From contig SWBL01000238.1 in the NCBI GenBank assembly GCA_024195585.1, forward strand, positions 1 to 64,000: 64,000 bases of DNA, given 5' to 3'. The stretch comes from Aureobasidium sp. EXF-3400. Taxonomy: Eukaryota; Ascomycota; Dothideomycetes; Dothideales; Saccotheciaceae. The translations under genes and the position numbers were made by a program. Of this stretch, positions 1 through 11,671 are shown piece after piece; within the stretch, counting starts at the first letter, position 1; each line of letters opens with the position of its first letter. The notes under the pieces are model-generated. The model saw only the letters and a list, made by a program, of their open reading frames with translations. It had not been told where the DNA came from and did no database searches.

Positions 1-368
1 GGCGTTGCTGGACTTTAACCTCCACAACGACACATGCTACCACTACACCACATCACCTTAGCTTGTAAGGGTTGAATCTGGTTGGCCAGATTCAGGATCC
101 GATGATTAGCCATCGTCTGGCATATTGATATAACTCTATCTTTTGGTTCCAGTATCGACGACGATATCTTCCATCGCATACAAATAGACGATCATGCACA
201 CTATCACGCTCCCTACTGTATTCATCTACATCTGTAATGTCGCATGACCGCTCAAAATGCTCTGTGGATATCATATCACTCTATTCTAATAATGCTTCTC
301 TATCTCTCCATCTAACGACGATGCTAGCAAAACGTCAGTTCTTCTATGGTGCATAGTATTCGTCTGAT
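1..368. other. gene-free left edge
   Basis: This stretch lies downstream of the Hook gene stop. It holds only short open frames (longest about 60 codons) with no recognisable protein. It probably contains the Hook 3' UTR and spacer; nothing else is visible. Confidence 0.5.
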
Positions 369-2869
369 TCATCTCACCTGTCCAGACACCAACCCAGGCG
401 TCACCAGCTGTCGCTGCTTGCCCAAGAAACTCTTCGGACTCTCCTTGCGCCTACCCAACATGACGGTATTGCTCTGCAGCCTGCTACTGAGGTCGAACCA
501 TGCGGATGTCATAAGCTTGTTCTCACGCTGCAAAGCTGCAAATTCAGCTGAAGGTACGTTGCCCGTCGCTGTCGTTGTTGCGCCCGAGCCGATCTGCTTC
601 TTGAGTGTTGCGATTTCTGTCGCACGATCTTCGGCGAGCTAAGAAAAGGAATATCAGTATGGCTCCGCAGAGGGGTATTCGCTGGATGATATACCTTGTT
701 TGCAGCGATAGTGTCAGAACGCGCTTGTTCCATACGATCCGCGAGCTGAGCTGCTGTAGAATCCAGAAGCTCATCATCGTCTGGCGCGTCTCTGACCGCT
801 TGCAATTGCTGTAGAAGCAGCTTGTACTCATTCTCGTTGCGACCTTCGGCCGGCTCCTTCAGCAGCTGTGCAGCATTGAGCAAAGCATGACGCAATAAAG
901 CGCGCTGTTCTGCCAATTCCGCTTCGACACCCTCGCTATGCTTGTGCAACTCAGAGTATCGATCGGTCAAGGTCTGGTACTCTGCATTGTCGTCAAGCTG
1001 CACGTCCTTGTCGGTGAGTTGTTTCTGCACGGCCATGAGCCTTTCTTTAATGTTGGCCATTTCAGTATTCGTGCTGAATTGCTGGTTGCGCATGTCCTGG
1101 ATCTCAGCCTGTGCTGCCTGCAGCTTCTTGCGTTGTTCCAAGAACGGTACGTTTTCCTCCGGCTCTCGACTTGGTTCACGAAGATCCTGCAAGGCGGTCT
1201 CCAGACCCAGCTTGTCTTGCAAGATATCCAGATACTCTGTTTCCAGTTTGTGGTTTCTTGCAGTGATGGCATCTAGCTTTTGTTGCAGGATGGTAGCGTC
1301 AGCAGAGGCAACCGTGGCACCCTGACTTCTGGCCATCGCCCTCTCAGCCCTTGCCTTTTCGGAAGCTTCGAGTTCATCACTGAGACCGCCACTGGCGCCA
1401 TTGGTATTCGACCCTTCAAGCTCAAGTGTTTGTAACTTGTTCTCGAGTTCGGTAATACTCTCATGATCTTTGACCTGCCGCTCCTTGGCCGCTTCCCACT
1501 TCTGGGTCAGGACCTTGTACTCATGTTCGATGCGTTTGCGAGTCGTTTTCTGGTCGAATATCTCTTGCTCGCCATTGGCTATGAGTTTCAAGTTCTCGGC
1601 GTTTGCTTTTTGCAGGGTTGCGCATTGGTCTTTTAGACGATCCAGGTCATGCAGTCTGTCGTTCGCAGAACGAAGGTCTTCTCTCAGAGTGGAACTGGTC
1701 TTTTCCTGGTCCTGTAATGCTTGGATCTTCTTTTTGAGGTTCTCGTTCATGCGAGTTTTCTGCAGCAGATCGTCTCTTTCGGCTCGGAGGAGTTGCATGT
1801 CGTCTCTCAGCTTCTGTTTTGCGTCTGTGTCTGTCTTGTATCGCTCAATTTGGCGTTCCTGGGCTTGCGACTTGTCTTTCAGAGTCTCGAGCTCTGCCTC
1901 CAACTCAGCAATATAGTCACGATCTCTCTCTGTCTTGAGTTGCATGTCCTTGATGTCATCATTCTCGGCAGCGTTGCGGCCCTGGTTCTCGACTTCATAC
2001 TTGAAGGCATCAAATGCTTGTTGCAACTCCTCTTTGTCTTGTCTCAGCTCTTCCAACTCGTCGGCAGCCTTTGCGTTGTTGTTTTCCAGATCCTTGATGA
2101 CCTTGTATGCCTGGATAAGCTTCTCCTCTTGTTCCAATTCGGGATCACGTTCGCCGGAGGTATCAAAGGAGAGACGGTCGTTGACAGGGAGGGCAGGCTT
2201 TTCCAGCATGGGCTCGACAGGGGTAGATGTGTCGGAAGTGATCTCGTAGTCTGATCGGTCGGCGATGTCTGGTTGTGGTGTGTCGGAGTCTTCCATTTGT
2301 TTCATGGCTGCGGCAATGGTAACGGCGACTTCAGGACCAAGGCCGACGACTATGCGGCCCATCCTCTGGTTCGACTCGGGCGAATACATGGCGGCACGGA
2401 GCATGGATTTGAGCAACTGTGATGGACAGATTTAGTCGAGGGCTTGTCTGAGAGCGGAGCGGTTGCAGGGACGTACCATGACCGTGTCCCTCGGGCTGGC
2501 ATCTGTAGCAATGGCCTTGAGGTCTGGGGCACGGCTGCCTGCCGGGTTCTCGATGGAGCCACTCGAGTCTCTCAGATACGAAGTGACCAGACGGTTTACG
2601 TGCTTGAGGTTCTGCCATCGTGGGATCCAGTGGTCTTGTGTCTTGGCGGGTGCTTCGGGGAGGTCGTCTTGAAAGTAGCCCGGATCGATGTCTTGAAGAA
2701 TTTCCCATAGCACTTGGCCATCTTGTATATCCGCCCAGCCCTCTACTTTCTTGGACGTCTGAAATGCTTGCACCTGGCCATGTCAGCGGATTATAAGATT
2801 GTTTGCTTCGTGTCGTCGTACCCATTGCAGCAGGGCATGGGCCAGCTCAGGAGGAGCCGAGTCTGCCAT
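369..2869 (-). CDS. hookA: Hook family dynein/endosome adaptor (HookA-like)
   Basis: Cytoplasmic adaptor of the HOOK family. Fungal HookA links early endosomes to dynein/dynactin; that role is family knowledge. Exons on the minus strand are 2869-2822, 2773-2477, 2416-695 and 638-369, all in phase, giving about 778 aa. The first exon encodes MADSAPPELAHALLQW and runs into the N-terminal calponin-homology-like Hook domain (about residues 1-150). A long, nearly continuous heptad coiled coil rich in E, K, Q and L fills about residues 170-690. The C-terminus has the fungal Hook signature around 'AWFDLSSRLQSN' and 'FLGKQRQLVTP'. Length fits the family (about 700-780 aa). The last intron (639-694) has donor gtatat and acceptor cttag. 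The start was chosen because it is the only ATG leading in phase into the Hook domain. Confidence 0.9.
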
Positions 2870-3334
2870 GTCGTTCCAGCTGTTGATGTCGTGTATGCTG
2901 TCTATCGGGTCGTCGAGTCTACCGCTCAGAAATCATGGTGAACAGCAGGCGGTCTGGCACTGCAACTTTGTGGTATGCTCGTTAGCAACCTTCAAGTTGT
3001 TGATTCGAAGGTTCAAGGGTTCATTCATATGACGCGCACGTGCCAAGCGACTCCTTGTCTGTTCGTTTCAGCCGTCGTGTCGCATTTCCCGCTTCGAAAG
3101 CTTCCACCTTGCTATCGTCGAATTTGCTGTCAAGTCTAGGAAAGAGAGAGGATTGATTACCGACGTTCTTCTATCACGCTACAGCCTACAACGATCTGCT
3201 TCGTCCAAACCTAAACGCCCGTATGCCCTGCCCATTGGCATTAACGTGATACATTTCCTCTATGCGTTGAGTCTGGCCTGACAGAGAACCACCTTCATCA
3301 TTATTATCTTTTGTCTTATCCGTCCCTTTGGCGC
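2870..3334. other. intergenic: Hook promoter and bHLH 3' region
   Basis: Between the Hook start codon and the stop of the bHLH gene, both on the minus strand. It should hold the Hook promoter/5' UTR and the bHLH 3' UTR. I see no further gene. Confidence 0.5.
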
Positions 3335-4213
3335 TCATTCACCCAGCCTTTGCTTCAGTGCCTTGTTTTCCGACTCTAGCCGTTTGATGTAATCCAACGC
3401 ACCTAATAGTACCTCACACTTGCTCGGCTTCATCGGGTCATTGACATCGCTCGCTCGGCGGCGTTGAGCTGCTTGTACGTGCGGCACGGCTCGTCGCAGG
3501 TTCTCCAGGTGTTGGTTGAGGTTCTCACGGTATCGACGCTCCACCGCCGTGTGTGGGATCCGCTTGCGGCCCCGTCGACCTTCCTTGATCGCTGAGCGCT
3601 GCATGCTGCCCGCTCGGTTCTCGATCGACGGTTCTGTTGCCGTTCGTCTGATTGTATCAGGGCGCCTTGGGAGCTGGCTCTTGGGGTGCGTTGTGTCTCC
3701 GGGTGAGGCAGCATCTGAAAAGCCATCTTCGCTCTTAACACTAACAGCGTCGTCAGTCACTAGTGTTGGTGTCTTTGGACTCTGCGAGACAGTGACTTCC
3801 TGCTTCATCGGGTTGAAGTTGTGAGTAAGATTTGCCGCGTAGTTGACTGGCATGAAGGCTGGTCCAGGACCATTTGCTTGCTGCTCGTTGGTCATGAAAC
3901 TATACGCTTCAAAGTTTGGAACTGTGGCATCGACATGCTGGCCATAGACCATCTTAAAATCTGAACACAGCCCGTTGTTTTCGAATGGATTGATGTCGTC
4001 GCCAGCATATCCTGAGTCCAAGGAACTTCCGGTTGGTGGAGGAAATCCATAGACTTGCGACTGCGGCTGCGGCTGTGGCTCCACAAACAGTGATTGCATG
4101 TTTGGATTATGATCGATCGGCTGATATATTGGCTGATACTGCATCTCCAGGATGCCTGGGGGAGCTTCAGAGAAGCTGGTGTGATGGAGGTGGTTTGTGT
4201 ATTGGGCCATCAA
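3335..4213 (-). CDS. bHLH transcription factor with SREBP-like basic region
   Basis: Single-exon frame of 292 aa. The C-terminal ~90 residues form a basic helix-loop-helix domain: a basic segment RKRIPHTAVERRYREN, helix 1, a loop with an insertion (AAQRRRASDVNDPMKPSK), helix 2 (CEVLLGALDYIKRLE) and a short leucine-zipper-like end. The H..xER..YR arrangement puts tyrosine where most bHLH proteins have arginine, as in the SREBP class, which can bind both E-boxes and sterol elements. The N-terminal 190 residues are low complexity (Q, P, N), typical of an activation region. There are no membrane segments, so this is not a membrane-tethered SREBP. It probably acts in the nucleus; targets are unknown. 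The upstream leader/promoter is long (over 1 kb) and shared head-to-head with the mannosyltransferase gene. Confidence 0.8.
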   Translation of the reverse strand: MMAQYTNHLHHTSFSEAPPGILEMQYQPIYQPIDHNPNMQSLFVEPQPQPQSQVYGFPPPTGSSLDSGYAGDDINPFENNGLCSDFKMVYGQHVDATVPNFEAYSFMTNEQQANGPGPAFMPVNYAANLTHNFNPMKQEVTVSQSPKTPTLVTDDAVSVKSEDGFSDAASPGDTTHPKSQLPRRPDTIRRTATEPSIENRAGSMQRSAIKEGRRGRKRIPHTAVERRYRENLNQHLENLRRAVPHVQAAQRRRASDVNDPMKPSKCEVLLGALDYIKRLESENKALKQRLGE

Positions 4214-5563
4214 AGCTTATAGTGAATGAAGCCTTGAGATTGCAGGTCCTAGTGCAAAGGATCAAAAGCTCAACAACTTAGCGCGCTGTGGTGGTCTTGA
4301 GAGACTGCGAATGGTTATCAATGAATAGTCTTGAAGGATGATAGCGACAAATCCAGAGGGGCTCGAGGATGTACAGTAAGCCTTGATAAAATCGAGGGGT
4401 ATCAGAGGAGGGGAGGACAAAGTAACTTGTATCGATCTCGAACTTGGCGAAACACACTAGAGGCTGGAGAGGAAAGAACGGCGAGTTACATATGAGAGCT
4501 TAAGCTCTACTAATATGTAACTATCTGGTGCCAAGCTGTCCACCACGAGGAGCAAGTTTGCGCGAGAACGACGATCTCTGACTTAAATCGAAGAATTGTT
4601 GACAGCTAGGGCAAAACAAATACATGAACTACTACTGTCTCCGACATCTCGATCTCGTCTTTCGAATCATACACGATAGCAAGGCAATGCGGTGAGCTTC
4701 TCGGAGACACTCGGTAGCCTAGGGCAAGGATTGACGAAGTCCCTCGACAAACGCATGTTCACTGCATGTCAAGCCAGTAGATTGGAGACACAGAGAGCTG
4801 GGACTCAGAGCCGAGCTACCCGAAGACAAAAAGACAGAGTTATCTGGCCAACGCTTCGGTACAGCTAAGAACAAGCACGAGGTATATAAAACGATTCTTG
4901 GACGTCTGGGATCGCATTACCAATCCTGGCGATTGCAAGGTCTGACCCTCGCAAGACGAAGCGCAAGAAGACTTCTGAATGGAGGTCGCAAAACTTCTTA
5001 GAGATTCGACAGACATCTATCGACCTCTTCGAGGCTATTCTGCTTGGATATCAACTTGGGCAGCTGCGCGTCGGCGATACTCTTCCAACTCTTCGTTCTT
5101 GCGATTTGAGACAAACTGTTGCAACGGTCCGAGCACCACACTTGATCGAACAAACACCAGGCTTACAAGGGCCAGAGACGTTGGAGGAGGTCACTTAGCT
5201 TCAGCGACACGGAGTATACGAAAGATGGGAGTCAAGTGATAGGTTGGCGGTCGAAGGCTCGAGAACGCTCCCGCTTGCCGTGTGAAGGCTCGGCGACCGG
5301 AGCGACCAACCGAACCAACCGAGAGCCCCACTCAGACACAGCGTCAAACTCCCCCGCATCGACGCTGTTGGCGCTCATCGAGGTTCAACCAAACAGCGAC
5401 TGTCGGGGCTAGAACCTAGACAGTCTGGCTTTCTGGATCGTCGAAAGCGCAACATCCTGTCCGACATGCTCACATAGAAACACACACACCTCACTCGAGT
5501 CCTTTTTGAAACACCGCACAGCCCCCTCACCGAAAGGTTAAGCTTTCAAGGCGGACAAGGACG
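4214..5563. other. 1.35 kb divergent promoter region
   Basis: Separates the bHLH gene (minus) from the MNN2-like gene (plus). A good TATA box, TATATAAA, lies at 4883-4890 on the plus strand, but it is about 670 bp from the mannosyltransferase ATG. An 86-codon frame starts about 90 bp downstream of it, at 4979 (ends 5239). It is R/S-rich and resembles no family I know, so I do not call it a gene. Confidence 0.4.
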
Positions 5564-7095
5564 ATGATCCGCTTTCCTGCACGTCTCCGCAAGGCTGTTG
5601 CGATTGCCTGTCTCATTGTTCTTGTGTGGAAGTTTCTCCTTGGCGGCGAGTTTTCAACAGCCCCGACAACAATAGAGTCGTATGTGCTCGTGTTATCGTT
5701 GAGTGTTGAGTGTGCAAAGCTGACGAGCGTCGCAGGAATGCTGCAAGCATCCTTGGCTGGCAATCCTCTGAACCCGAAGATGGGGATGCTTACGTTCACT
5801 TCAGTCGCAGGCTAGTCCGCATCCTGAAGGACACCAAGCCTCGGGTACCGTCCTTGACGAAGACTAACAGTATTTCTGCCATCGGTTTTCAAGATAACAA
5901 AAACAAGCCGTTGAAGCGACCCGATTATGTGCCAATCACCTCTACCCAAGTTGAGGAAATGCGATTGGCACATCAGAATTTCGTCGAAGGAATCTCTAAT
6001 TTGACATTGCCCTACAAAGCAGGATCTCGTGGTATAGTCTCCACCGCAGGCGGAGCACACTTGCCGATCTTCATCGTGTCCCTTCGCATGCTCAGACGCT
6101 CTGGTAGTATCCTACCTGTTGAACTCTTCCTGCGAGCAGACGAAGCACGCGGCGACAATTACTTATGTCAAGAACTGCTGCCCTCCCTCAACGCTCGCTG
6201 CGTGATTCTGGATGACTTTTTTCCATCTGGACTGGTCAAGCTCGAAAAATACCAGTACAAGATCTTCTCGGTATTATTCTCGAGCTTCGAAGATGTGCTC
6301 TTACTCGACGCAGACAACTTCCCCGTGCACAATGTGGACCACGCTTTCAAGACAGAGCCTTTCACATCAACCGGTCTAGTGACATGGCCAGATTTCTGGA
6401 TTTCATCAGCTTCTGAGAAGTTCTACAAGATTCAGGGGAAACCTTGTCCTTTGACCACGGTTAGGGCTTCAACAGAATCAGGTCAAGTCATCGTATCCAA
6501 GCGGACACACTCAGCGGCACTGCTGGTCTCTACATACTACAACTATTATGGACCTTCGCACTATTATCCTCTACTCACTCAAGGTGGTCCGGGCGAAGGG
6601 GACAAGGAGACATTTCTCGCGGGTGCAGTTGCAGTAGACGCGTCTTTTTACCAGGTTTCTGAGCCCGTCAAAATCCTTGGATATGACGACAATGGGGAGT
6701 TGCGCGGAGTGGCAATGCTTCAGTCAAACCCTGTTGATGATTATGTTGCACTCGTCAAGCCAATGCCCTTCACTATCCATGCGAACTTCCCAAAGATGGA
6801 TCCTAACACTCTGTTCAACCAGGATGGGCCAGCCATCAACCATCAGACTGGTGAACACCGTCGACTATGGGGAACTAAGGACAAGACAATCGAAATTTTT
6901 GGCATGGATGTCGAGCGAGAACTCTGGGGAGAGATTAGACATGTTGCCTGCACTCTTGGAGGCGTCTTTGTGCATTGGAAAGCAGATGCCCCTCGAGAGT
7001 GGAAGAAAGGAACGTGCGAACTGGTTGAAGAGCACATCACCAAGGTCTTTGGTGTGGACGAGGATGAGAACTCGCATGGTGCCCTTGCCACGTAA
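5564..7095 (+). CDS. MNN2-type alpha-1,2-mannosyltransferase (GT71)
   Basis: Golgi type II glycosyltransferase of the MNN2/MNN5 group, which adds alpha-1,2-mannose branches to N-glycan outer chains or cell-wall mannan (family knowledge). Exons 5564-5679 and 5736-7095 join as GAG-TC|G-AAT, giving 491 aa. Residues about 9-27 form a single membrane anchor after a short basic tail (MIRFPARLRK). Catalytic hallmarks are SLRMLRRSG (about 154-162), the YQYKIFSVLFSSFEDVLLLD block and the metal-binding DAD at 230-232 followed by NFPV, then TGLVTWPDFW. Length fits the family. The first ATG gives the only frame with an N-terminal anchor. The specific linkage made cannot be read from the sequence. Confidence 0.88.
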
Positions 7096-7816
7096 CAATA
7101 TTGAGTCATCGCGGTCAGCCGGTTTCTAGTCGAAAGCAGGATCTATCTTGGCTGGCAGCCTTTGTACAAACACATTTGCAATCATTCAACAAGTGTGGCT
7201 ATACTAGAGTTTACTGACACATACTATCAACATTCGCACATGATTCGGTTCCGTGGTCGATCGTAGCAAAATCTTACTGGCTCGATCTGGGCTTACGAGT
7301 AACTGCCAATGCTCTGTACTTCTTGCAAGTATTCATGGCGTTCTTGCATCTGAGAGGCCACTAGTCCTAACGGCGAGCAGGTCGCAGACGCCGCTCATGA
7401 CAAGCTGAGTGAGCAACATGCATATGATACTGGGCGACCAGGCATGCAAGTGTTCAGCTTGTTGACTAAGCGGCCCACCCATTATAATCTCAACATCTTG
7501 ATACTTGTGTTGAGGACGAAAGGAATGTCGTTGCATTCATGTGCGCGGATGTACCCCAGAAAACGGACCGTCCCATGGCCGAGAGATAAGATGGTGAACA
7601 AGATCAGATATGCCCAATCAGGCTTCACAAGGTTATACATGACCGCGCGCATCGTCATACAAACTCCTGCGTCGATGATCCTTAGGCTTTCCCTTGGGGG
7701 TCCACCTTATTTTGGGACGATCTGACATCACGACCAGGAACAGATTTGAGGGGTATTGTTTATAAGGAGATACTTTCTCCTTCTCTGCATTTACAGGACA
7801 TTAACAAACATCATCA
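7096..7816. other. intergenic with SDR promoter
   Basis: Mannosyltransferase 3' UTR and the promoter of the downstream dehydrogenase. A TATAAGG box at 7761-7767 lies about 50 bp upstream of the dehydrogenase ATG. Short frames here look like noise. Confidence 0.45.
7761..7767 (+). promoter_or_regulatory. probable TATA box of SDR gene
   Basis: TATAAGG lies 50 bp before the start codon of the short-chain dehydrogenase, a usual TATA-to-ATG distance for fungal genes with short leaders. It is assigned by position and motif only. Confidence 0.4.
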
Positions 7817-8930
7817 ATGAGTGAGATTCCAAGCATCAGCGGCGCAATGGAGACTATCAGAAACACAATCGCGGAAAACTTGGGCGGCCCTGCCCATGCT
7901 CTCGCTTCCCCCGAGAACAGCTTCAGCCTGGAAGAAGTGCCAGACCTCAGCGGCAAGGTGAATATCTTGAAGTTTTGATGCTGAACAAAAACTAACATGG
8001 TGTCGACAGGTCGCTGTTATCACTGGTGGTAGCGAAGGTATTGGTTTCGGATGCACCCACACTCTTCTCTCGAAGAACATCTCCAAGCTTTTCGTCACGT
8101 CTATGAGACAGGAGGTTGCCAACGAGGCTTTGGATGCAATTGAAGAAGAGTTTGGACCCGAGGCTCGCAAAAAGTTCATCTGGAAGCAATGTGATCTTGC
8201 CGACTGGGTACAGACCAGCAAGGTTGCTGCAGAGATCGCCTCGCAGACCGACAGAATCGACATTCTCATCAACAACGCCGGCCGTGGTATCATGACCAGA
8301 CAGTTGAACAAGGATGGAATCGATCTTCACTTGGCCATCAACCATTTCGGTCACGTTGTCTTCACTAGCCATTTGCTCCCGAAGATCAAGGAGACTGCCG
8401 ACAAGGGTGATACTGTCCGCATTGTTTGTGTCTCTTCAAACTTGCACGCCCAGGCCCCTAGCGAGACCGAGTTTGCATCCGTTGCTGAGTTGAACAAGGA
8501 TTACGGACCTCAGCCCCAGTATGGACGTAGCAAGTTGGCCAACCTATTGTACGCCAAGTGGCTGAACGAGCACCTTAAGACCGAGCACCCCAACATCATC
8601 GTCAACGCCATTCACCCTGGTATCGTCGACACCGCACAAACAAATGTTCATATCCACGAGGCATTCCCTCTTCTGGGTTACGGCATGTCTGTTGGCCTCA
8701 AGCCTTTCCGCAAGAGCCAGTTCGAGGGATGTGTATCGTCCATGTATGCTGCAACTATGGCCAAGACCGGTGGTAACTACATTGCTCCCCAGAAGGTCTA
8801 CGAGACACCGAGCGAGAAGGGTCAAGACATGGCCCTGGCAGACCGTCTCATGAGACTGACAGCAGAGATTGTCGAGTCAAAGACAAGGACCGAGAGTTCG
8901 GCCAAGGGATGCCCCTTCAAGGAGGATTAA
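7817..8930 (+). CDS. short-chain dehydrogenase/reductase (classical SDR)
   Basis: NAD(P)-dependent oxidoreductase of unknown substrate. Exons 7817-7957 and 8010-8930 join in phase 0, giving 353 aa. The Rossmann motif TGGSEGIG is at 52-59, the NNAG motif at 135-138, the catalytic serine at 189/190 (VCVSSN) and the Y-x3-K pair at Tyr218 and Lys222 (QYGRSKLANL). The arrangement resembles retinol dehydrogenase or WW-oxidoreductase-like SDRs common in fungi. A 47-residue N-terminal extension before the Rossmann fold is encoded by exon 1 and has no obvious signal peptide. The intron falls just before the first beta strand, supporting the splice. The substrate cannot be deduced. Confidence 0.9.
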
Positions 8931-9063
8931 ACAGTTTCCTCCAATTAATCACGACACGTAATGCAAACATGAAGAAATTGAGTTCATCACAATCATGCTT
9001 CGATAAGTTCGTACGTGCAGGGTATATCAACAAGAAATCCAACATAGGGATAGTGTAGGAAGA

Positions 9064-10130
9064 TCATTTCTTCCCTGTCAGCGTAGGTACTTTGACCTTA
9101 CTGCTGACCTTTTGCATCTGCGCGACAGCATCACCCAGCAAGACCCTTACAGCGCCTTCCAGTCTCATGTCCTTCTTTCGACGCAGATAGAGTAGCACAA
9201 GCCAAAGTATGAACACATCGACAGCGACTAGCTTGACCAGAAACCAAGAAACCCGTAGTACCCAAGCCAGTAAAGAACGTTTCCGTTGCTGTGCTATAAA
9301 GTTGCGTGATTCCAATTGCTCGCGCAGAGCAGCGATCTCGGTCGTCATCTTGACCAAAGCAGTGTCTATACTTTTCCGCCAGCGTGAGTCGCGTGGACTT
9401 GATGGTGTGGATCGAGGCGGCCGTGAGGGAGAGGGTTGATGGTCATCTTGGTCTTCGTCTTCTGCGTCCAAAGCAGGATCCTCGGTATCGTCATATTGGC
9501 TTATAGGTGCATCGACGAATTCTTCGTCGTGCTCGTCGTGCAACTCATCCTCGTCAGCCTGACTCACAGGACTCAATATCCGTAGCGGCCTCGATGCGAT
9601 ATTGTCGTCTGCAAAAGCGGCAGCAGAGCTAGACACCATGCCCGGATAGCCAGACCTCTGCTCATGCAACACACGCAACGGACTCGACGCATCAGAACTC
9701 CCACTAGGGTTCGAATTATTCCGCACCTGGTCCCAGACAAACTCGAGCTCGGCAACCAATTCCCTAGCCTCGGGTGTCGCGCTCGCGTACTCGTGCATGG
9801 TGTTTATCAGCGTCTCGATGTACTGTCGCTTTGCCTGCGTGCGTGACAGGCCAGAGTTTGTGGCCCAGGCGTCCCATTTGTCTTGCTCTTTCCTGTCGTC
9901 GGTTTCGGGGCGTTCTTGTAGGTATGCGACGTCGCCTTCCATTGCTTGCTTGTAGAGGCCGTAGAGGCGGAGGCGTTCGCTCACGGGCGGCTTTTGCGAG
10001 CCCGTGCGAATCTTGTTGACGGTATTGAGCGCATGTCCGAACACTCGGTCTGTGGTGGAAGTGTCAGTGGTGCTGAGTGGTGGATGTAAGGGGGGCTAAG
10101 CATGTGATGCTAACCAACCGAGTCGGCCAT
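9064..10130 (-). CDS. ATG37: acyl-CoA-binding tail-anchored protein (Atg37/ACBD5-like)
   Basis: Acyl-CoA-binding domain protein with a C-terminal membrane segment, the layout of fungal Atg37 and animal ACBD5, peroxisomal membrane proteins that bind acyl-CoA and act in pexophagy (family knowledge). Exon 1 is only 16 nt (10130-10115) and joins exon 2 (10049-9064) to give MADSVDRVFGHALNTV and 333 aa. The ACBP domain spans about residues 4-95 and includes YGLYKQAMEGD and KWDAW. A disordered acidic middle (many D, E, S, P) is followed by a coiled stretch, a hydrophobic helix at about 266-294 and a basic tail ending GKK. Peroxisomal location is inferred from architecture only. Without the 16-nt exon the frame would lack an ATG at the domain start. 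Confidence 0.78.
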
Positions 10131-10739
10131 GATGGTGGTGGGTGTCGCACGCTGGCCAGGCTTCTCGTTCAATGCTCGGTCGATTGCGGTCTGTCGGCGC
10201 GCTACGTATAAGGATACGATACAGGGCTTATACAGCTCCTTGGGAGGGGAAGTGGACGTGTAATGGATGGCATGATCATGTACCCGACATGCTTGCATCC
10301 CAGTTCGCCGCCCTCGGCCAAACAACCTTGATAGCCTGATGCCGAGGTCGCCCCTGTCACCCTGTTGCACGCACGTGCGAGTATCATGTCAACCACAAAC
10401 CACTTCCTTTATTGGTTCAAACATCCCGTCGTCTTATATCTCACTTCTTCTATTAATGAGACTATGTTTCATGATTGGTTACCAAAGAGGGCGTGTTTAA
10501 TCATTGTTATGGCACAGTATCGAATTCCCATTCTCCAACGCCAGAATACCATAGCGGTCCATCTTTGATTTATCCCTCCGACGAGAAATATAGAAACAAG
10601 TAGAGCGCATATCGGAAAGATGATGCTGACCGATGAACTTCCCCATCGTACATGCCCCCATACCGATACTTCAAAAGAAATTCCCAGTCGTTTCGGTCTT
10701 GAAACCCTCCTCGACCTCAAAACATTCGCACTCCAACTC
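10131..10739. other. intergenic, no gene seen
   Basis: Lies between the ACBD5-like gene and the 3' end of the F-box gene. Only short unsupported frames occur. It probably contains the ACBD5-like promoter. Confidence 0.45.
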
Positions 10740-11671
10740 TTATCTCGGCTTCAAGCTTCGAAGCTCATGTACATCCAGGTCCTCCTCGAACGACTGATGA
10801 TTCAGCCCATTCCAACCAAGACAGAAGGTCTCGAGTTTCGGCGCAGTTTGTAGGAGCGCGTCCAAGTGGTCTGTTGCTATAATTTTCTTGTAGTTCTGGT
10901 CACTAGCTATCATCAGTATTACAGGCAAGACTGGATCATTGATCTCACATACAAGTCAGGATTGGTGCGGTGCGGACTGCAATGGAATTTGAGAGTCCTC
11001 AGTTGAGGAAATACAGCTCCAGAGAGGTCTTCCCACAGATCATCATACTGGTGTCCGATGTCGAGGTACTCCAGTACCGGGAGCTGCTCACCCATACGCT
11101 CCATGGCTGAGCGCGAAGCGGTGTTGTTCAAGTATAATACAAGCCGAAGTAGCTTTGGAAACTTGAATGTCGCATGAATGAGAATCCCATAAGAATAGTC
11201 GAACGAAAGCTGAGCTTCGAGCTTGAAGTCCTCCAACAGAGGACAGCGCAGACATATCAGATCCAATGCATCTTCGGTCAAGACAAAGCGACATGTAAGG
11301 TGAAGCTTCCTCAAGGTTGGTTGCAGATATGGGCTGATGCGAACCGTTCCAAGACGAGGACGATAATCTGGTAGGTAATGCGCATCCAGAATGACCTCGG
11401 TGAGAGCAGAGAAGGACAGAGATCTGAAACGAGAATAGCACCCCGAGCTCATCACCTCCAGCTTGGTAACCTTGTCGGCGTAATGTTGACGTCGAGGTTC
11501 TTCGATCCCTGCGAGATCATCTGCAGAAAAGTGTTGTCACAACAAATCAACAGTGTGTTTGTGCCATGATTGACTAACGCGTATGGTAGAGTACAACGTC
11601 TTCCTGTCATCGACCAGGTAGTCCAAGATCTTGGATTCGATCTCTGTCGGTAGGTTCGCAAACGAAGGCAT
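10740..11671 (-). pseudogene. F-box/leucine-rich-like gene with in-frame stop
   Basis: The frame starts at 11671 with an F-box: MPSFANLPTEIESKILDYLV, then a second helix ending in QSWHKHTVDLL. Codon 45 is TGA (11537-11539), at the place where many fungal F-box proteins have tryptophan (LLW). Beyond it the same frame continues for 196 codons (QHFSADDLAGIEEPRRQHYA onward) with repeated LxxLxL-type segments such as LTEVILDAHYLP and PVLEYLDIG, as in leucine-rich F-box proteins. A likely intron (10896-10948, gtgaga...gaccag) leads to a last exon ending at 10740. Full length would be about 292 codons. No well-supported intron removes the stop: a strong gttagt donor at the right place gives the wrong phase, and the only in-phase donor (gtcaat) is weak and would delete F-box residues. 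F-box proteins act as SCF ubiquitin-ligase adaptors. A sequencing error is possible. Confidence 0.6.
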
